From an uncultured Clostridia bacterium (GTDB taxonomy: Bacteria; Bacillota; Clostridia; TANB77; CAG-508), in the NCBI GenBank assembly GCA_934169775.1, contig CAKPOI010000002.1, forward strand, positions 1-64,000: a stretch of DNA of 64,000 nucleotides. Direction: 5' to 3'. A model generated the notes under the pieces. That model ran no database searches. It worked only from the letters and a program-made list of their open reading frames with translations, and had not been told where the DNA came from. A program made the position numbers and the translations under genes. Each line of letters begins with the position of its first letter. Positions within the stretch are counted from its first letter, which is position 1. Of the stretch, positions 63,865-64,000 are shown in pieces.

Positions 63865-64000
63865 TCATAATAACTTTAACCCTAATATTTCGTTTAATTT
63901 TACTGCGTCTTTTCCTCTTGCTAGATAAAATGCTCCTACATTTGCTAATATTATGTAACCTTTGTTTTTTTCTTGTAATAATTTTAGCATTGTACTAAAT
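63865..64000 (-). CDS. MutS-like DGR accessory protein, N-terminal part, runs off window
   Basis: Open to the window edge. It reads FSTMLKLLQEKNKGYIILAN, then VGAFYLARGKDAVKLNEI and GLKLL, followed by TGA. This is the first part of MutS domain I (K.....Y.I.....G.FY...G.DA......LGL). In MutS the Phe of the GxFYE loop stacks on the mismatch; here AFYL has no Glu. The next codon after TGA starts the second part of the same domain, in the same frame. Confidence 0.65.
   Translation of the reverse strand, partial: FSTMLKLLQEKNKGYIILANVGAFYLARGKDAVKLNEILGLKLL

Overview
The window comes from a very AT-rich, endospore-forming anaerobe of the Clostridia (Bacillota). The evidence is the low GC, purine-rich coding strands, AGGAGG-type ribosome binding sites, and sporulation genes: sigH, cotJABC, spoIIP and spoVAC-VAD-VAE. 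It also has a clostridial type IV pilus cluster with fused pilMN. Most genes lie on the minus strand. UGA, UAG and UAA all act as ordinary stops. Many open frames on the T-rich plus strand are Leu/Phe-rich shadows and were left out.

Layout. 1-1513: a serine recombinase cut by the window edge, probably the end of an integrated element. 1645-6632: rnr, secG, sigH and a GH18 spore-type hydrolase. 6830-8183: the cotJABC spore coat operon (plus strand). 8394-11976: a three-gene ABC exporter with an unknown leading gene, divergent from metK (12119-13231). 13382-13537: a small unannotated membrane-type gene with a near-perfect promoter. 13837-21575: a surface locus with an LPITS-anchored protein, a sortase and a 1993-residue adhesin (DUF11, Cna-B and vWA domains). 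21834-25652: pyk, an acyl-ACP thioesterase and pgi. 25813-26986: spoIIP split by a frameshift. 27106-33426: WG-repeat protein, tgt, queA, pnp and rpsO. 33594-36252: a small accessory island with a ParE/RelE-Phd toxin-antitoxin pair, an ISAs1-like IS with intact 21-bp ends but a truncated transposase, and an orphan gene. 36353-43172: greA, pgsA and a division/cell-wall module (ctp, two M23 hydrolases, ftsX, ftsE). 43350-43558: a near-palindromic element of about 210 bp. 43556-44479: C-terminal transketolase subunit without its partner. 44711-54350: type IV pilus operon. 54540-55871: rsmB. 56021-58345: dodecin plus spoVAC-VAD-VAE. 58601-61570: pentapeptide protein, a ProX-like editing protein, an atypical-composition gene and the infC-rpmI-rplT operon with an attenuator leader. 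61802-62044: a small OB-fold-like protein.

62241-64000 holds a diversity-generating retroelement (DGR): a MutS-like accessory gene, an Avd-like gene, a DGR-type reverse transcriptase and, just downstream, an Asn-codon-rich template repeat encoding a C-type-lectin/FGE-like C-terminus. No matching variable repeat is visible in the window, so the diversified target lies elsewhere. The MutS-like gene carries an in-frame TGA, and the Avd frame is open upstream of its first ATG.

Two families of interspersed, hairpin-forming repeats punctuate the window. Family A is REP-like, with GGGGACGGAGC cores, and sits just downstream of minus-strand stop codons. Family B has GCGGAC...GTCCGC ends; one copy lies inside the spoVA operon.
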